DNA of 37,467 bases from an uncultured Gemella sp. (GCA_900555985.1 USNF01000010.1:1-37467), one strand, 5' to 3'; positions 25,738-34,802 are shown, counted from the first letter of the stretch. The notes: a model not told the origin generated them from the sequence alone. Numbers and translations: made by a program.

Positions 25738-25939
25738 ATTCTGAAACTACTTGGTCAAGATTAGATACTATTCTTGCTCTACCCTGAACTTTAAAATTTA
25801 CAATATTATCAAAAACATTAAGAATAATGACTTCACCTTTATTTAATATTTCAAGTACTTCTTCATTATTAGTTTTTTTTGTTATAACTTTTACATTATC
25901 CACTTCTGCCCTTATAATAATATAACTAATCTCTTTCAT
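25736..25939 (-). CDS. mtrB: TRAP-like protein (MtrB family), divergent
   Basis: 67 aa, beta-rich, with the TRAP-like core KGEVIILNVFDN and FKVQGRARIV, and located directly after folE as in the Bacillus mtrA-mtrB operon. In Bacillus TRAP, Lys37, Lys56 and Arg58 contact RNA; in my alignment they correspond to Ile31, Lys50 and Gln52, and the tryptophan-binding loop is about 3 residues shorter. So the fold and context support the family, but canonical trp RNA binding is doubtful. The ATG at 25939 has GGAGG 6-7 nt upstream; the in-frame GTG at 25951 does not. Confidence 0.75.
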   Translation of the reverse strand: MKEISYIIIRAEVDNVKVITKKTNNEEVLEILNKGEVIILNVFDNIVNFKVQGRARIVSNLDQVVSE

Positions 25940-25963
25940 AATTTCCTCCACGTCATTTTCAAA

Positions 25964-26524
25964 TTATAATTTAATTTTATATTGAATATCTTTAACTAAC
26001 TCTGAATCTTCTAAGAAAATACCAGTTTTTTTACTAGTAACTGTTTTTGATCCTATTTTTTTAATTCCACGCATAGCCATACACATATGCTCTGCTTCTA
26101 TTATTACATAGACACCTTTAGGTTGTAATTGCTCTTCAATTGCATTTACTAACATTAGTGTCATATCTTCTTGAATTTGTAGTCTTCTACTAGCACTTTC
26201 GACTAGACGCGCAAGTTTACTAAGCCCTGTTATTTTTCTGTTATTAGGAACATATGCTATGTGACATACTCCATAAAACGGAAGCATATGATGTTCACAT
26301 AAAGAATAAAACTGTATATCCTTTACTAAAATAGGTTCATCATTATCTGACTCGAAAAATGTATTAATTTCTTCTTTTGGATCAACATTTGTTTTAGATA
26401 ATAGCTCTTCATACATATTTACACATCTTTTAGGTGTATCTAGCAATCCAGCTCTTGAAGTATCCTCTCCAATATTTTCTAATAAAGTTTTAATTAGTTG
26501 TTGTGATTGTTCTTTATTTTTCAA
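25964..26524 (-). CDS. folE: GTP cyclohydrolase I
   Basis: First enzyme of tetrahydrofolate synthesis: GTP to dihydroneopterin triphosphate. The zinc ligands are visible in SLCEHHMLPFYG (Cys, His) and EHMCMAMRG (second Cys), with the catalytic His among them; the GTP-binding TGLSKLARLVE precedes. 186 aa is the usual Firmicute length. Lies 24 bp before the mtrB start and 67 bp after hup, from which it is separated by a terminator. Confidence 0.96.
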   Translation of the reverse strand: MKNKEQSQQLIKTLLENIGEDTSRAGLLDTPKRCVNMYEELLSKTNVDPKEEINTFFESDNDEPILVKDIQFYSLCEHHMLPFYGVCHIAYVPNNRKITGLSKLARLVESASRRLQIQEDMTLMLVNAIEEQLQPKGVYVIIEAEHMCMAMRGIKKIGSKTVTSKKTGIFLEDSELVKDIQYKIKL

Positions 26525-26547
26525 AATTAACCTCCATTTTTAAAAAA

Positions 26548-26573
26548 AAGAAGTTACTTAATAAGTAACTCCT
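26548..26573 (-). terminator. Terminator of hup
   Basis: AGTTACTT-AAT-AAGTAACT hairpin with eight T following on the minus strand. Confidence 0.8.
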
Positions 26574-26591
26574 CTTCTGAATTAAATTTAA

Positions 26592-26864
26592 TTATTTAAC
26601 TGCGTCTTTAAGAGCTTTACCAGCTTTGAATGCAGGTACTTTGCTTGCAGCGATTTCAATAACTTCGTTAGTTTGAGGGTTGCGTCCTTTACGAGCAGCT
26701 CTTTCTCTTACTTCAAAGTTACCAAATCCGATAATTTGGATTTTTTCACCTTTAGCTAAAGTTTCTTCAACTGTTTCTACGAATGCTTCGATAGCAGCAG
26801 TTGCTTGTTTTTTTTGTAGTCCTGATTTCTCAGCAACTTTTGAAATTAATTCTGATTTATTCAT
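26592..26864 (-). CDS. hup: DNA-binding protein HU
   Basis: Nucleoid protein, 90 aa, homodimer. It opens MNKSELISKVAEKSGLQKK and has the DNA-bending arm signature GFGNFEVRERAARKGRNPQT, ending KAGKALKDAVK. GGAGG precedes the ATG. The neighbours gpsA upstream and folE downstream follow the Bacillales order. An 11-bp palindrome lies in its leader. Confidence 0.97.
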   Translation of the reverse strand: MNKSELISKVAEKSGLQKKQATAAIEAFVETVEETLAKGEKIQIIGFGNFEVRERAARKGRNPQTNEVIEIAASKVPAFKAGKALKDAVK

Positions 26865-26956
26865 TAATTCTTTACCTCCATAATTGAGTAACGGTTACCC
26901 GTTTCACTTATTAAATATTACCATATAAACACTGAATAATCAAGCTTTTACTAACG

Positions 26957-26993
26957 AAAAAACTAAAAAATCAGCATTTTTTTTCAGTTTTTT
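26957..26993 (-). terminator. AT-only hairpin after gpsA, probable terminator
   Basis: On the minus strand AAAAAACT-G-AAAAAA pairs with TTTTTTAGTTTTTT around an AATGCTGA loop. It is weak in G+C but correctly placed and ends in T. Confidence 0.45.
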
Positions 26994-27050
26994 GGCGAAA
27001 AACTAGTATTTCTTCTTAAATGTATATAAATATTATACCTGTATATACTC

Positions 27051-28061
27051 TTATTCAAATTTATTTAGTTCTTCTGCAGCCATTTTTTTCATTAAATTCT
27101 CTGCACATTCATTTATGCTAAGTCCTTCATATAAAACTTTATAGATATTCTCAGTTATCGGCATATAAACATTATATTTTTTTGATAAGAAATAACATAC
27201 TTTTGTTGTTCTAACACCTTCAGCTACCATATCTAATTTTTCTATAGCTTGTTCTAATGAATATCCTTGTCCTATTAAATAACCACAATTATAGTTTCTA
27301 GAGTGTTTAGATGTACATGTTACAACTAAATCACCAATTCCACCTAATCCTAAGAAGGTCATTTCATCTGCACCTAATTTTTTTCCTAATCGTGTAATTT
27401 CAATTAAACCACGAGTAAGTAAAGCAGCTTTAGCATTATCTCCATATTTCATACCATCAATAATTCCACAACCTAAAGCTATAATATTTTTAAGGGCTCC
27501 CCCTACTTCTACACCAACTATATCTTTATTCACATATATTCTAAAATATTTATTGTGGAAAATTTCTTGCGCCACTTTAGTTAGTTCGTTATTCTCAGAA
27601 GCTATAGCAACAACTGTAGGATTTCTTAAAACTAATTCTTCAGCATGAGATGGTCCACTAAGCACTCCTACACCTTTAAGGTTTTGAGGATCTATTTCAT
27701 CTTGTATTACCTCTGACATTCGCTTATTTGTATCCATCTCTAATCCTTTAGAAACATGAATAATGTATTTTGGCTTATCCAAATATTTATTTATTTTATT
27801 TGCTGTTTCTCTCATTACTTTTGTAGGAACTGCTATTACGATAACATCAGCAAATTTAACAGCTTCTTCTAGATCACTAGTAGCTTTAACTTCATCAGGC
27901 AGTACTATATTTTTTAAGTATCTACTATTAGTATGGTTATTATTAATTTCATCCCTTGCTACTTCGCTACGTGCATAAAGTAACAATTCATTTTTATTAT
28001 CAACTATCGCTTGTGAAAGAGCTGTCCCCCAGCTTCCAGCACCTATTACTGATACCTTCAT
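27051..28061 (-). CDS. gpsA: Glycerol-3-phosphate dehydrogenase [NAD(P)+]
   Basis: Makes sn-glycerol 3-phosphate from dihydroxyacetone phosphate for phospholipid synthesis. The N-terminal dinucleotide motif is VIGAGSWGTAL (residues 5-15). The catalytic-domain block GVEVGGALKNIIALGCGIIDG contains the active-site lysine, and FLGLGGIGDLVVTC follows. 336 aa is normal. GAGGGTGAAGAC lies before the ATG. Confidence 0.96.
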   Translation of the reverse strand: MKVSVIGAGSWGTALSQAIVDNKNELLLYARSEVARDEINNNHTNSRYLKNIVLPDEVKATSDLEEAVKFADVIVIAVPTKVMRETANKINKYLDKPKYIIHVSKGLEMDTNKRMSEVIQDEIDPQNLKGVGVLSGPSHAEELVLRNPTVVAIASENNELTKVAQEIFHNKYFRIYVNKDIVGVEVGGALKNIIALGCGIIDGMKYGDNAKAALLTRGLIEITRLGKKLGADEMTFLGLGGIGDLVVTCTSKHSRNYNCGYLIGQGYSLEQAIEKLDMVAEGVRTTKVCYFLSKKYNVYMPITENIYKVLYEGLSINECAENLMKKMAAEELNKFE

Positions 28062-28169
28062 GTCTTCACCCTCTTTTTTATTATTGTTAAGTATATTATA
28101 TCAAATATTTTGATATATTCCAAAATAATAGCTATTATTTTATAACACTTATATTTTTTCTCATAAAAC

Positions 28170-28205
28170 AAAGAAACCTTAAGTAGATTTACTTAAGGTT
28201 TCTTT
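28170..28205 (-). terminator. Terminator of yidC
   Basis: A 16-bp perfect stem, AAAGAAACCTTAAGTA / TACTTAAGGTTTCTTT, with a 4-nt loop, adjacent to the yidC stop. Confidence 0.9.
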
Positions 28206-28212
28206 ATAAAAA

Positions 28213-29100
28213 TTATTTACGTTTTTTCTTGTTTGAAACAAGTGTTACTTTATTTGGATCGAACTCTTGTTTTTTCTCTTTTTCAGGTTTGTATGGTGGG
28301 TAAATTTTATATCCTAAGTATGTTTGGAATATTAAGAATAATCCCCCAACAATATAATAAACGGCTACAGCTCCAGCTACCCAGAACGAGAAGATTGCAA
28401 TCATTACAGGACTTAACCATTGCATCATTTGCATTTGTCCTTGCATTGCTTCTTGACCTGGTTGTACTAATGGTGGGTTTATTGCCATAGTTAATTTAGT
28501 TTGAATTGCATAAACCAAGAACGCTATTATTGGTAATACATATGATCTTGTTCCTAAGTTAAATACTCCTAGGTATGTAGAATCGATGATTCCTGCTGAA
28601 TAAAGCGGATTTGTTAGTGTAAAGAATAAACCTGTTAAGAATGGCATTTGAATAAGTAGTGGAAGACATCCTCCTACACTGATAGGATTAGCATCGTATT
28701 TTTTCATAATTGCCATTTGTTCTCTTTGAAGCTCCATTAACTCAGCACGAGCTTGTGTTTTTTCTTCATTAGATATTGCACGAGCTTCTTTTTCACGAGC
28801 AGCTTTTTGTTTGGCTTGAACAACTTCTAACTCTGGACGAGCCAATACTTGACCACGACGAGCTTTATTTTGTGTTTTATAGTTGTTTAACATAAATGGT
28901 AAAATTATAATACGTACGATTAATGTAATTATTACAATTGACCATCCCCAACTACCAACATATTCATGTATTTTACTTAAAAACATATCCATAGGTTTTA
29001 CAAATGTTTCATAAAATGTACCACTTCTATCTTGTGCTGAACACCCTGATAAAAAGAATACACTCGCAAAACCTAGCATAAGTGCAGATAATTTTTTCAA
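28213..29100 (-). CDS. yidC: Membrane protein insertase YidC/OxaA (lipoprotein form)
   Basis: Inserts and folds membrane proteins, alone or with SecYEG. The N-terminus is a lipoprotein signal with lipobox LSGC, cysteine at residue 20. The first conserved helix follows (GWSIVIITLIVRIIILPFML, including the hydrophilic-groove Arg), then a cytoplasmic loop and four more helices with the basic tail VSNKKKRK. 295 aa fits a Gram-positive YidC1/OxaA1. The start is TTG, with GGAG upstream. I cannot tell whether a second copy exists. Confidence 0.94.
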   Translation of the reverse strand: MKKLSALMLGFASVFFLSGCSAQDRSGTFYETFVKPMDMFLSKIHEYVGSWGWSIVIITLIVRIIILPFMLNNYKTQNKARRGQVLARPELEVVQAKQKAAREKEARAISNEEKTQARAELMELQREQMAIMKKYDANPISVGGCLPLLIQMPFLTGLFFTLTNPLYSAGIIDSTYLGVFNLGTRSYVLPIIAFLVYAIQTKLTMAINPPLVQPGQEAMQGQMQMMQWLSPVMIAIFSFWVAGAVAVYYIVGGLFLIFQTYLGYKIYPPYKPEKEKKQEFDPNKVTLVSNKKKRK

Positions 29101-29140
29101 TTTCGAACTCCTTAATAAATTATTTTTAAAAATTAAAAAG

Positions 29141-29160
29141 AAGGTAAATCATTTACCTTA
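29141..29160 (-). terminator. Small hairpin in the uraA-yidC gap
   Basis: AAGGTAAA-TCA-TTTACCTT hairpin with CTTTTTAATTTTT on the minus strand. It is either a second terminator after the permease gene or part of the yidC leader. Confidence 0.4.
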
Positions 29161-29198
29161 ACTAATTCTAATTACCTAGTAAATTATATCAAAATAAA

Positions 29199-29231
29199 AA
29201 GAGGTAGTCAATAAAAGATTTACTACCTCTT
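29199..29231 (-). terminator. Terminator of the uracil permease gene
   Basis: AAGAGGTAGT / ACTACCTCTT with a 13-nt loop, followed by T on the minus strand. Confidence 0.8.
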
Positions 29232-29241
29232 AGAAATATTA

Positions 29242-30528
29242 CTAATTTTTACTATTTTTTTCTTTTGGAAGAAATGCATTTAATAATACACCGCTGATAG
29301 CTGCAAGAGCCATAGCTGGTAGTTCAAAGTTAATACTTTGAAATTTTAACATTGCTCCACCAACTCCAAGAACGATAATAACTGATGAGATCACTAAGTT
29401 TCTATTAATACTTAAATCTACTTTTTCATCTACTAACATTCTTAATCCACTAGAAGCTATTATACCAAATAATAATATTGAAACTCCACCCATTACTGGT
29501 GATGGAATTGTAGAGATTAACGCAGAGAACTTACCAACAAAACTTAAGATAAGTGCAAATACTGCTGCTCCCCCTAATACGAATACTGAAAATACACGAG
29601 TAATTGCTAGTACACCAATATTTTCTCCATAAGTTGTACTTGGTGGACCACCTAATAATGATGCAAACATCATTGCTGTACCATCAGCTAAGATAGAACG
29701 GTGTAATCCTGGATCTTTTAAGAAATTACGGCCTACTACTTCTGATAGAACCATTTGGTGTCCTATATGTTCATTTATTGTAACTATAGCTATAGGAACC
29801 ATTGCAAGTGCTGCAACATTCCACTCAGGTGTATATGTTACGAATGGAACTGTAAACTTAGGTAAGCTAAACCATGGTGCGTCAATTACTGGTTGGAAGT
29901 TAACTAAACCAGCTATAACAGCAACGATATACCCAAATATAATCCCTAATAATACTGGAATTTGTTTTGCAAAGCCTTTTAATGCAACACAGCAGAAAAT
30001 TGTAGCTGCTAGTGTTATTAGTGCTACTGTAAAGTATGTTAAATCATATACCTTAGCATCTCCAACTTTTTTGTTCATAGCCATATCTATAGCTGTTGGT
30101 GCTATTCCAAGCCCAATAACTATAATAATAGGTCCTACTACAACTGGAGGTAAAAGTTTTAATAACCAATTTACTCCAAATTTATAAATAAACATTGCTA
30201 CAACCCCGTATACTAAGCTGGCTAAAAATGCACCAAGCATAGCTGTTTCAACACTATGAGTAGTAGATAATACAATAATAGGATTAATAAAAGCAAAAGA
30301 AGATCCTAAATAAGCTGGAATTTTACCTCTTGTTATAAATAAATACGTTAAAGTTCCTATTCCTGATGTTGTTAATGCTGTACTAGCTGGTAATCCAGTT
30401 AAGATTGGCACTAATACAGTTGCTCCAAACATCGCAAATAAGTGTTGCAAACTTAGTGTTATCCAAAGTGCCAAACTAGGTTTTTCGTTAACATCTAAGA
30501 CAGGTTTTATTCTTGTTTGTTGTGACAT
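29242..30528 (-). CDS. Uracil permease, NCS2 family (UraA/PyrP type)
   Basis: Nucleobase:cation symporter of 428 aa with about twelve to fourteen helices. The NCS2 pattern is visible: the N-terminal ALWITLSLQHLFAMFGATVL, then LGSSFAFINPI, and later TINEHIGHQMVLSEV and SLLGGPPSTTYGENIGVLAITRV, the uracil-permease type signature. The ATG at 30528 has GGAGAAGAG upstream; an earlier in-frame ATG lacks a ribosome site. Ends in TAG. No PyrR-type leader was recognised. Confidence 0.92.
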   Translation of the reverse strand: MSQQTRIKPVLDVNEKPSLALWITLSLQHLFAMFGATVLVPILTGLPASTALTTSGIGTLTYLFITRGKIPAYLGSSFAFINPIIVLSTTHSVETAMLGAFLASLVYGVVAMFIYKFGVNWLLKLLPPVVVGPIIIVIGLGIAPTAIDMAMNKKVGDAKVYDLTYFTVALITLAATIFCCVALKGFAKQIPVLLGIIFGYIVAVIAGLVNFQPVIDAPWFSLPKFTVPFVTYTPEWNVAALAMVPIAIVTINEHIGHQMVLSEVVGRNFLKDPGLHRSILADGTAMMFASLLGGPPSTTYGENIGVLAITRVFSVFVLGGAAVFALILSFVGKFSALISTIPSPVMGGVSILLFGIIASSGLRMLVDEKVDLSINRNLVISSVIIVLGVGGAMLKFQSINFELPAMALAAISGVLLNAFLPKEKNSKN

Positions 30529-30646
30529 TACTCTTCTCCTTTTTTTATTCAAACTTTCATAATTATACCACAATGAAAAGCATATTTAAAGTTTTTTTTG
30601 AAAATTTTTTTATTTTCAAGATAAAAATTAACTATATAATTATTTG

Positions 30647-30678
30647 AAAAAGCAAGACTATAGTAATAGTCTTGCTTT
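30647..30678 (-). terminator. Terminator of ppiB
   Basis: AAAGCAAGACTAT / ATAGTCTTGCTTT stem of 13 bp with loop AGTA, followed by T on the minus strand. Confidence 0.85.
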
Positions 30679-30686
30679 AAAGCATA

Positions 30687-31271
30687 TTATTTTACAACTA
30701 TTTCAGTTATTACTACATCTTCAAGAGGTTTATCTTGAGCACCAGTTTTTACAGCTGCGATTTTATCTAATGTTTTTGCACCAGAAATTAATTGTCCAAA
30801 TACTGTATGACGGTGATCTAAATGAGGTGTCCCTCCTAGTTTAGCATAACCTTCAACAGCCTCTTTTGGCCATCCACCTTGTTCAAGTGCTTGTAAAGTT
30901 CTAGCATCTAAATGTGAATTTTGAACTATAAAGAATTGACTTCCATTTGTACTTGGTCCAGCATTAGCCATACTTAATGCACCATAGAAGTGGAAATAAT
31001 CCATTGAGAATTCATCTTCGAAACTATGTCCCCAAATTGATTCTCCTCCCATACCTGTTCCAGTTGGATCTCCACCTTGAATCATAAAATCTTTAATAAC
31101 ACGGTGGAAAATAACACCATTATAGTAACCATTTTTTGCATGAGTTAAGAAATTTTCTACTGCCTTTGGAATATCTTTTTCAAATAGTTTGAAGCTCATA
31201 TCACCATGAGTAGTTTTAATCTTTACTCTTACTTGTCCTTTTTTTACATTTTTTGTTAATTGTGTTAACAT
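30687..31271 (-). CDS. ppiB: Peptidyl-prolyl cis-trans isomerase, cyclophilin type
   Basis: Cytosolic prolyl isomerase, 194 aa. Cyclophilin signatures: FHRVIKDFMIQGGDPTGTG with the catalytic Arg, MANAGPSTNGSQFFI, and FGQLISG near the C-terminus. There is no signal peptide. A longer insertion precedes the HTVFG block, as in several Firmicute cyclophilins. Lies 55 bp after thrS without a clear terminator, so it may be co-transcribed. Confidence 0.94.
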   Translation of the reverse strand: MLTQLTKNVKKGQVRVKIKTTHGDMSFKLFEKDIPKAVENFLTHAKNGYYNGVIFHRVIKDFMIQGGDPTGTGMGGESIWGHSFEDEFSMDYFHFYGALSMANAGPSTNGSQFFIVQNSHLDARTLQALEQGGWPKEAVEGYAKLGGTPHLDHRHTVFGQLISGAKTLDKIAAVKTGAQDKPLEDVVITEIVVK

Positions 31272-31288
31272 TTTATCTCTCCTTATTA

Positions 31289-31316
31289 CGAGAAGGGATG
31301 ATTATCACCCCTTCTC
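31289..31316. other. Hairpin between thrS and ppiB without a T-run
   Basis: AGAAGGGATGAT / ATCACCCCTTCT (one G-U pair) forms a strong stem with a 2-4 nt loop, but on the minus strand no T-run follows. It may stabilise or process the thrS-ppiB mRNA. Confidence 0.45.
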
Positions 31317-31325
31317 TATTATTTT

Positions 31326-33269
31326 TTAAGCATTTTTCTCGATTAATCTTTCATTAATTTCTTTTAAGATATTTTCTTTGAATTCAGCAAAACTTTCTTC
31401 TTTTTGGTCATGAGAACCAAATGTTCTAACATTAACTGCTTTGTTTTCAACTTCTTTATCACCAATTACTAAAGTATAAGGAATTTTTTTGTTAGCTGCT
31501 TCACGGATTTTATATCCAAGTTTTTCATCTCTATCATCGATAGCAACTTTTACACCAGCTTTTTTAAGCTCTTGCATAATTTCTTTTGAATAATCATAGT
31601 GATAATCGTTGTTTACCGGAATTATACGAACTTGGTTTGGTGATAACCATGTTGGTAGGTCCCCTTTATACTCTTCTAGTAAGAAGGCAACCATTCTTTC
31701 CATAGTAGACACTATACCACGGTGAATTACTACTGGACGGTGGGCTTTTCCATCTTCACCAATATATTCTAGTTCAAATCTTTCAGGTAATAAGAAGTCT
31801 AATTGAATAGTAGAAAGAGTTTCTTGTTTTCCTATAGCTGTTTCTACTTGAACATCAAGTTTTGGTCCATAGAATGCCGCTTCTCCTTCTGCTTCTACAT
31901 AATCAAGACCTAATTCGTCTGCAGTTTCTTTTAACATTTGTTGAGCATTATTCCACATATTGTCATCATCAAAATATTTTTCAGTATTTTCTGGATCTCT
32001 GTATGATAAACGGTAACTAAAGTTTTTAATACCTAAGTCTTTATATGCTTCTTCAATTAGTCCTACAGTTAGTTTAAATTCGTCTTTAAGTTGATCTGGT
32101 CTAACAAAGATATGTGCATCATTTAAAGTCATTCCACGAACACGTTGTAAACCACTTACTGCTCCACTAGCCTCATAACGGTGCATCATACCAAGTTCAG
32201 CGATACGTATTGGAAGTTCACGATAAGAGTGACGTTCATTTTTATAAACCATCATGTGGTGAGGACAGTTCATTGGACGAAGAACCATTGTTTCATGATC
32301 CATTTCCATTGGTGGGAACATATCTTCTTGATAGTGATCCCAGTGCCCACTAGTGATATATAAATCTTTAGATCCCATTATTGGAGTATAAACGTGGTCA
32401 TACCCTAGTTCTACTTCTTTATCAACTATATATCTTTCAATAGTACGACGAATAGTTGCACCATTAGGTAACCATAAAGGAAGTCCAGCACCAACTTTTT
32501 GGCTAGTTGTGAAAATACCTAATTCTTTACCTAATTTTCTGTGATCACGTTCACGAGCTTCTTGTAATCTATGTAAATGTTGTTGTAAATGCTCTTTTGT
32601 GAAATAAGCTGTTCCATAAATACGTTGTAACATTTTATTATCACTATTACCACGCCAATATGCTCCAGCTACTGATAATAATTTAAACTCTTTAATTTTA
32701 GAAGTTGAAGCTACATGTCCTCCACGACAAAGGTCAGTGAAATCACTTTGTGTATAAACAGTAATAGTTTCATCTTCAGGTAAATCATTAATTAACTCAA
32801 CTTTGTATGGATCATCAGCGAAAATTTCTAATGCTTCTGAACGACTAACCTCACGTCCTTCAATAGCAATATTTTCGCTAACAATTTTTTTCATTTCTTT
32901 TTCGATATTTTTAAAGTCTTCTTCAGTAACTTTATATTCAGAATCAAAGTCATAGTAGAATCCACCATCTATAGCTGGTCCTACACCAAAGTGCACATCT
33001 TTTCCATATAGTCTTCTTAATGCCTGAGCTAGTAAGTGTGCTGAAGAGTGACGAAGTACATATAAACTGTCTTGATCTTCATCGTCAGCAACTATAAGTT
33101 TAAGATGTCCGTCTTTTGTAATTGGTTTATTTACTTCGATATAGTCCTCATCTAATTTTGCAGAAATAACTTTTTTCTTAAGACTTACACTGATACTTTC
33201 AGCGATTTCTAACGGTGTTTTATTATCATATTCTCTTACATTTCCATCTGGAAAAACTAATTTAGCCAT
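31326..33269 (-). CDS. thrS: Threonine-tRNA ligase
   Basis: Charges tRNA-Thr. Full architecture: TGS domain (residues 1-60), editing domain with HSSAHLLAQAL near 73, class II catalytic core with RPMNCPHHMMVY (zinc-binding Cys) and motif 3 VVIHRGIVSTMERMVAFLLEEY, then the anticodon-binding domain. 647 aa is normal. GGAG lies 8 nt before the ATG. Expression is controlled by the T-box leader upstream. Confidence 0.97.
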   Translation of the reverse strand: MAKLVFPDGNVREYDNKTPLEIAESISVSLKKKVISAKLDEDYIEVNKPITKDGHLKLIVADDEDQDSLYVLRHSSAHLLAQALRRLYGKDVHFGVGPAIDGGFYYDFDSEYKVTEEDFKNIEKEMKKIVSENIAIEGREVSRSEALEIFADDPYKVELINDLPEDETITVYTQSDFTDLCRGGHVASTSKIKEFKLLSVAGAYWRGNSDNKMLQRIYGTAYFTKEHLQQHLHRLQEARERDHRKLGKELGIFTTSQKVGAGLPLWLPNGATIRRTIERYIVDKEVELGYDHVYTPIMGSKDLYITSGHWDHYQEDMFPPMEMDHETMVLRPMNCPHHMMVYKNERHSYRELPIRIAELGMMHRYEASGAVSGLQRVRGMTLNDAHIFVRPDQLKDEFKLTVGLIEEAYKDLGIKNFSYRLSYRDPENTEKYFDDDNMWNNAQQMLKETADELGLDYVEAEGEAAFYGPKLDVQVETAIGKQETLSTIQLDFLLPERFELEYIGEDGKAHRPVVIHRGIVSTMERMVAFLLEEYKGDLPTWLSPNQVRIIPVNNDYHYDYSKEIMQELKKAGVKVAIDDRDEKLGYKIREAANKKIPYTLVIGDKEVENKAVNVRTFGSHDQKEESFAEFKENILKEINERLIEKNA

Positions 33270-33304
33270 ATTAAGGTCTCCTTCTTTTTTATGTATACTT
33301 AGTC

Positions 33305-33516
33305 TAACTTATAAAAAATAAAAAGTCCCTCCTCTAGCAAAGGCTAAAGAAGGGACGAATAATTTCGTGGTACCACCCAAATTCGAAGTAATTTACTTCC
33401 TCTTTGTGAATAAAGCTCACTAACTATATTATACTTATAACTAGGTAGTAATATATAACGCTTATAGATATTTTCAGCACCATACCCTCTCTTAAATAAG
33501 TTAGATATATATCGTA
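33305..33516 (-). promoter_or_regulatory. T-box riboswitch of thrS
   Basis: The minus strand carries the T-box core TGGGTGGTACCACG (near 33359-33379). A downstream terminator stem follows (33325-33357, GTCCCTTCTTTAGC / GCTAGAGGAGGGAC, then T-run). The sequence upstream fits a Stem I region with a GAGGG-type motif. Uncharged tRNA-Thr would bind and switch to the antiterminator. I did not resolve the specifier codon; Thr is inferred from thrS. Confidence 0.9.
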
Positions 33517-33521
33517 TCCTA

Positions 33522-33550
33522 AGTATACTTTTTTTATTTCATTAATGTAA
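33522..33550 (-). promoter_or_regulatory. thrS promoter
   Basis: TTACAT (33550-33545), a 17-nt spacer and TATACT (33527-33522), with transcription start just before the T-box leader. Confidence 0.6.
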
Positions 33551-33560
33551 TTCTAGCACA

Positions 33561-33597
33561 AAGACGAATGAATTTCAAGGGTAAATTCATTCGTCTT
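33561..33597 (-). terminator. Terminator of the LRR-protein transcription unit
   Basis: A 15-bp stem AAGACGAATGAATTT / AAATTCATTCGTCTT with a 7-nt loop, directly after the LRR gene stop; the T-run is short. Confidence 0.7.
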
Positions 33598-33605
33598 ATT
33601 ATTTT

Positions 33606-34802
33606 CTATTTATTTTTTTTCCAATAACTTCTAATTCCAGTTACAGTAAATATCAAAATTAATAGCATAAAAATATAGTTTTTTAAACTAAAATACTTAG
33701 AAGCTTCTGTAGTAATTATTTCTAGTTTTTTATCTATGCCATTTTCTTTCTTAACATCCATATTTATTTTTTCAAATTTACTTAAGTCAGAATTACTTAT
33801 TTTAGTATTTTTCACTGCAACATAATAAATATATTTTAAATCATTTAATGGACTAATATCACTTACTGCAGTATTAGAAATATCTAAACTTGATAGATGT
33901 TGAACTGTTCTTAGTACATTAATATCTTTTAATGCTATATTATCATTTAACATTAATCTATATAAATATCTTTTTCCATCTAATGGTGTAATATCTTCTA
34001 TATTGTTTTTATATAGAAGCAATTCTTCTAAATTATCTAAATCTTTAAGAGGCCCTATATCTCTAATATCATTTTTATCTAAATACAGTGTTCTTAAAGT
34101 TTTTAGATTTTCCAGAGGTTTTAAATCTTTAATAGCATTTTCTTCAGCAACTAGGCTTTCTAGTTTTTTCGCATTCTGTAAAAATGTTATATTATCTAAA
34201 CCTATTCCAGAAATATTTAAACTTCTTATATTATCTAATTTTAAATTATTAGGTAAATAATCTTTTAATACACTATTCATAGAAATATCTAATGACTCAA
34301 CATTTAAATTATTTAGAAAATCTAAATTATTCATTAAATTCTTTCTCAACACTAACTGTCTTAATTTTTTAAGATTACCTAAGCTTTCTGGATTTTTGAT
34401 TTTATTATTAGTTAAATCTAAATCCTCTATATTTTCTAATTTCTCTAATGGTGTTAAATCTTCAATAAAATTATTAGATAAATTTAAGTTTTTCACATTA
34501 GTAGCGTGTTCTAATCCTTTTAGAGAAAAAATATTTTTCCAAGGTAAAGATAAACTAGTAAACTGTTTCATCATATTTACAGTAATCTCTTTTCCTGTAA
34601 AATTTTTATTAATATGAAACTTGTAGTATTCTAGTAAAGCTTCTTTTAAATTCAAATCATCGAACTGTATTTTCTCACCATTCTCTATTTCAGAAAAATT
34701 CTTTTCACTAAAAGGTACATAAATATCATTTGCTGCTACAGTTGGTGCTACTGTTAACCCAAGAACCATAGCTACAAAAGTTTTACATATTACTTTTTTC
34801 AT
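33606..34802 (-). CDS. Secreted leucine-rich-repeat protein with C-terminal membrane anchor
   Basis: 398 aa. A signal peptide (1-24, MKKVICKTFVAMVLGLTVAP, alanine-rich cleavage region) is followed by a short cap and about eleven 22-residue repeats of internalin type (LxxLxLxxNxIxDLTPLxxL; e.g. LNLSNNFIEDLTPLEKL). A C-terminal hydrophobic helix with basic tail (SYWKKNK) would keep it in the membrane; there is no LPXTG sorting motif. Its start overlaps the upstream glycosyltransferase gene by 20 bp and has AGAGG before the ATG, so it is translationally coupled to it. Function is unknown; such repeats bind proteins or glycans. Confidence 0.8.
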   Translation of the reverse strand: MKKVICKTFVAMVLGLTVAPTVAANDIYVPFSEKNFSEIENGEKIQFDDLNLKEALLEYYKFHINKNFTGKEITVNMMKQFTSLSLPWKNIFSLKGLEHATNVKNLNLSNNFIEDLTPLEKLENIEDLDLTNNKIKNPESLGNLKKLRQLVLRKNLMNNLDFLNNLNVESLDISMNSVLKDYLPNNLKLDNIRSLNISGIGLDNITFLQNAKKLESLVAEENAIKDLKPLENLKTLRTLYLDKNDIRDIGPLKDLDNLEELLLYKNNIEDITPLDGKRYLYRLMLNDNIALKDINVLRTVQHLSSLDISNTAVSDISPLNDLKYIYYVAVKNTKISNSDLSKFEKINMDVKKENGIDKKLEIITTEASKYFSLKNYIFMLLILIFTVTGIRSYWKKNK

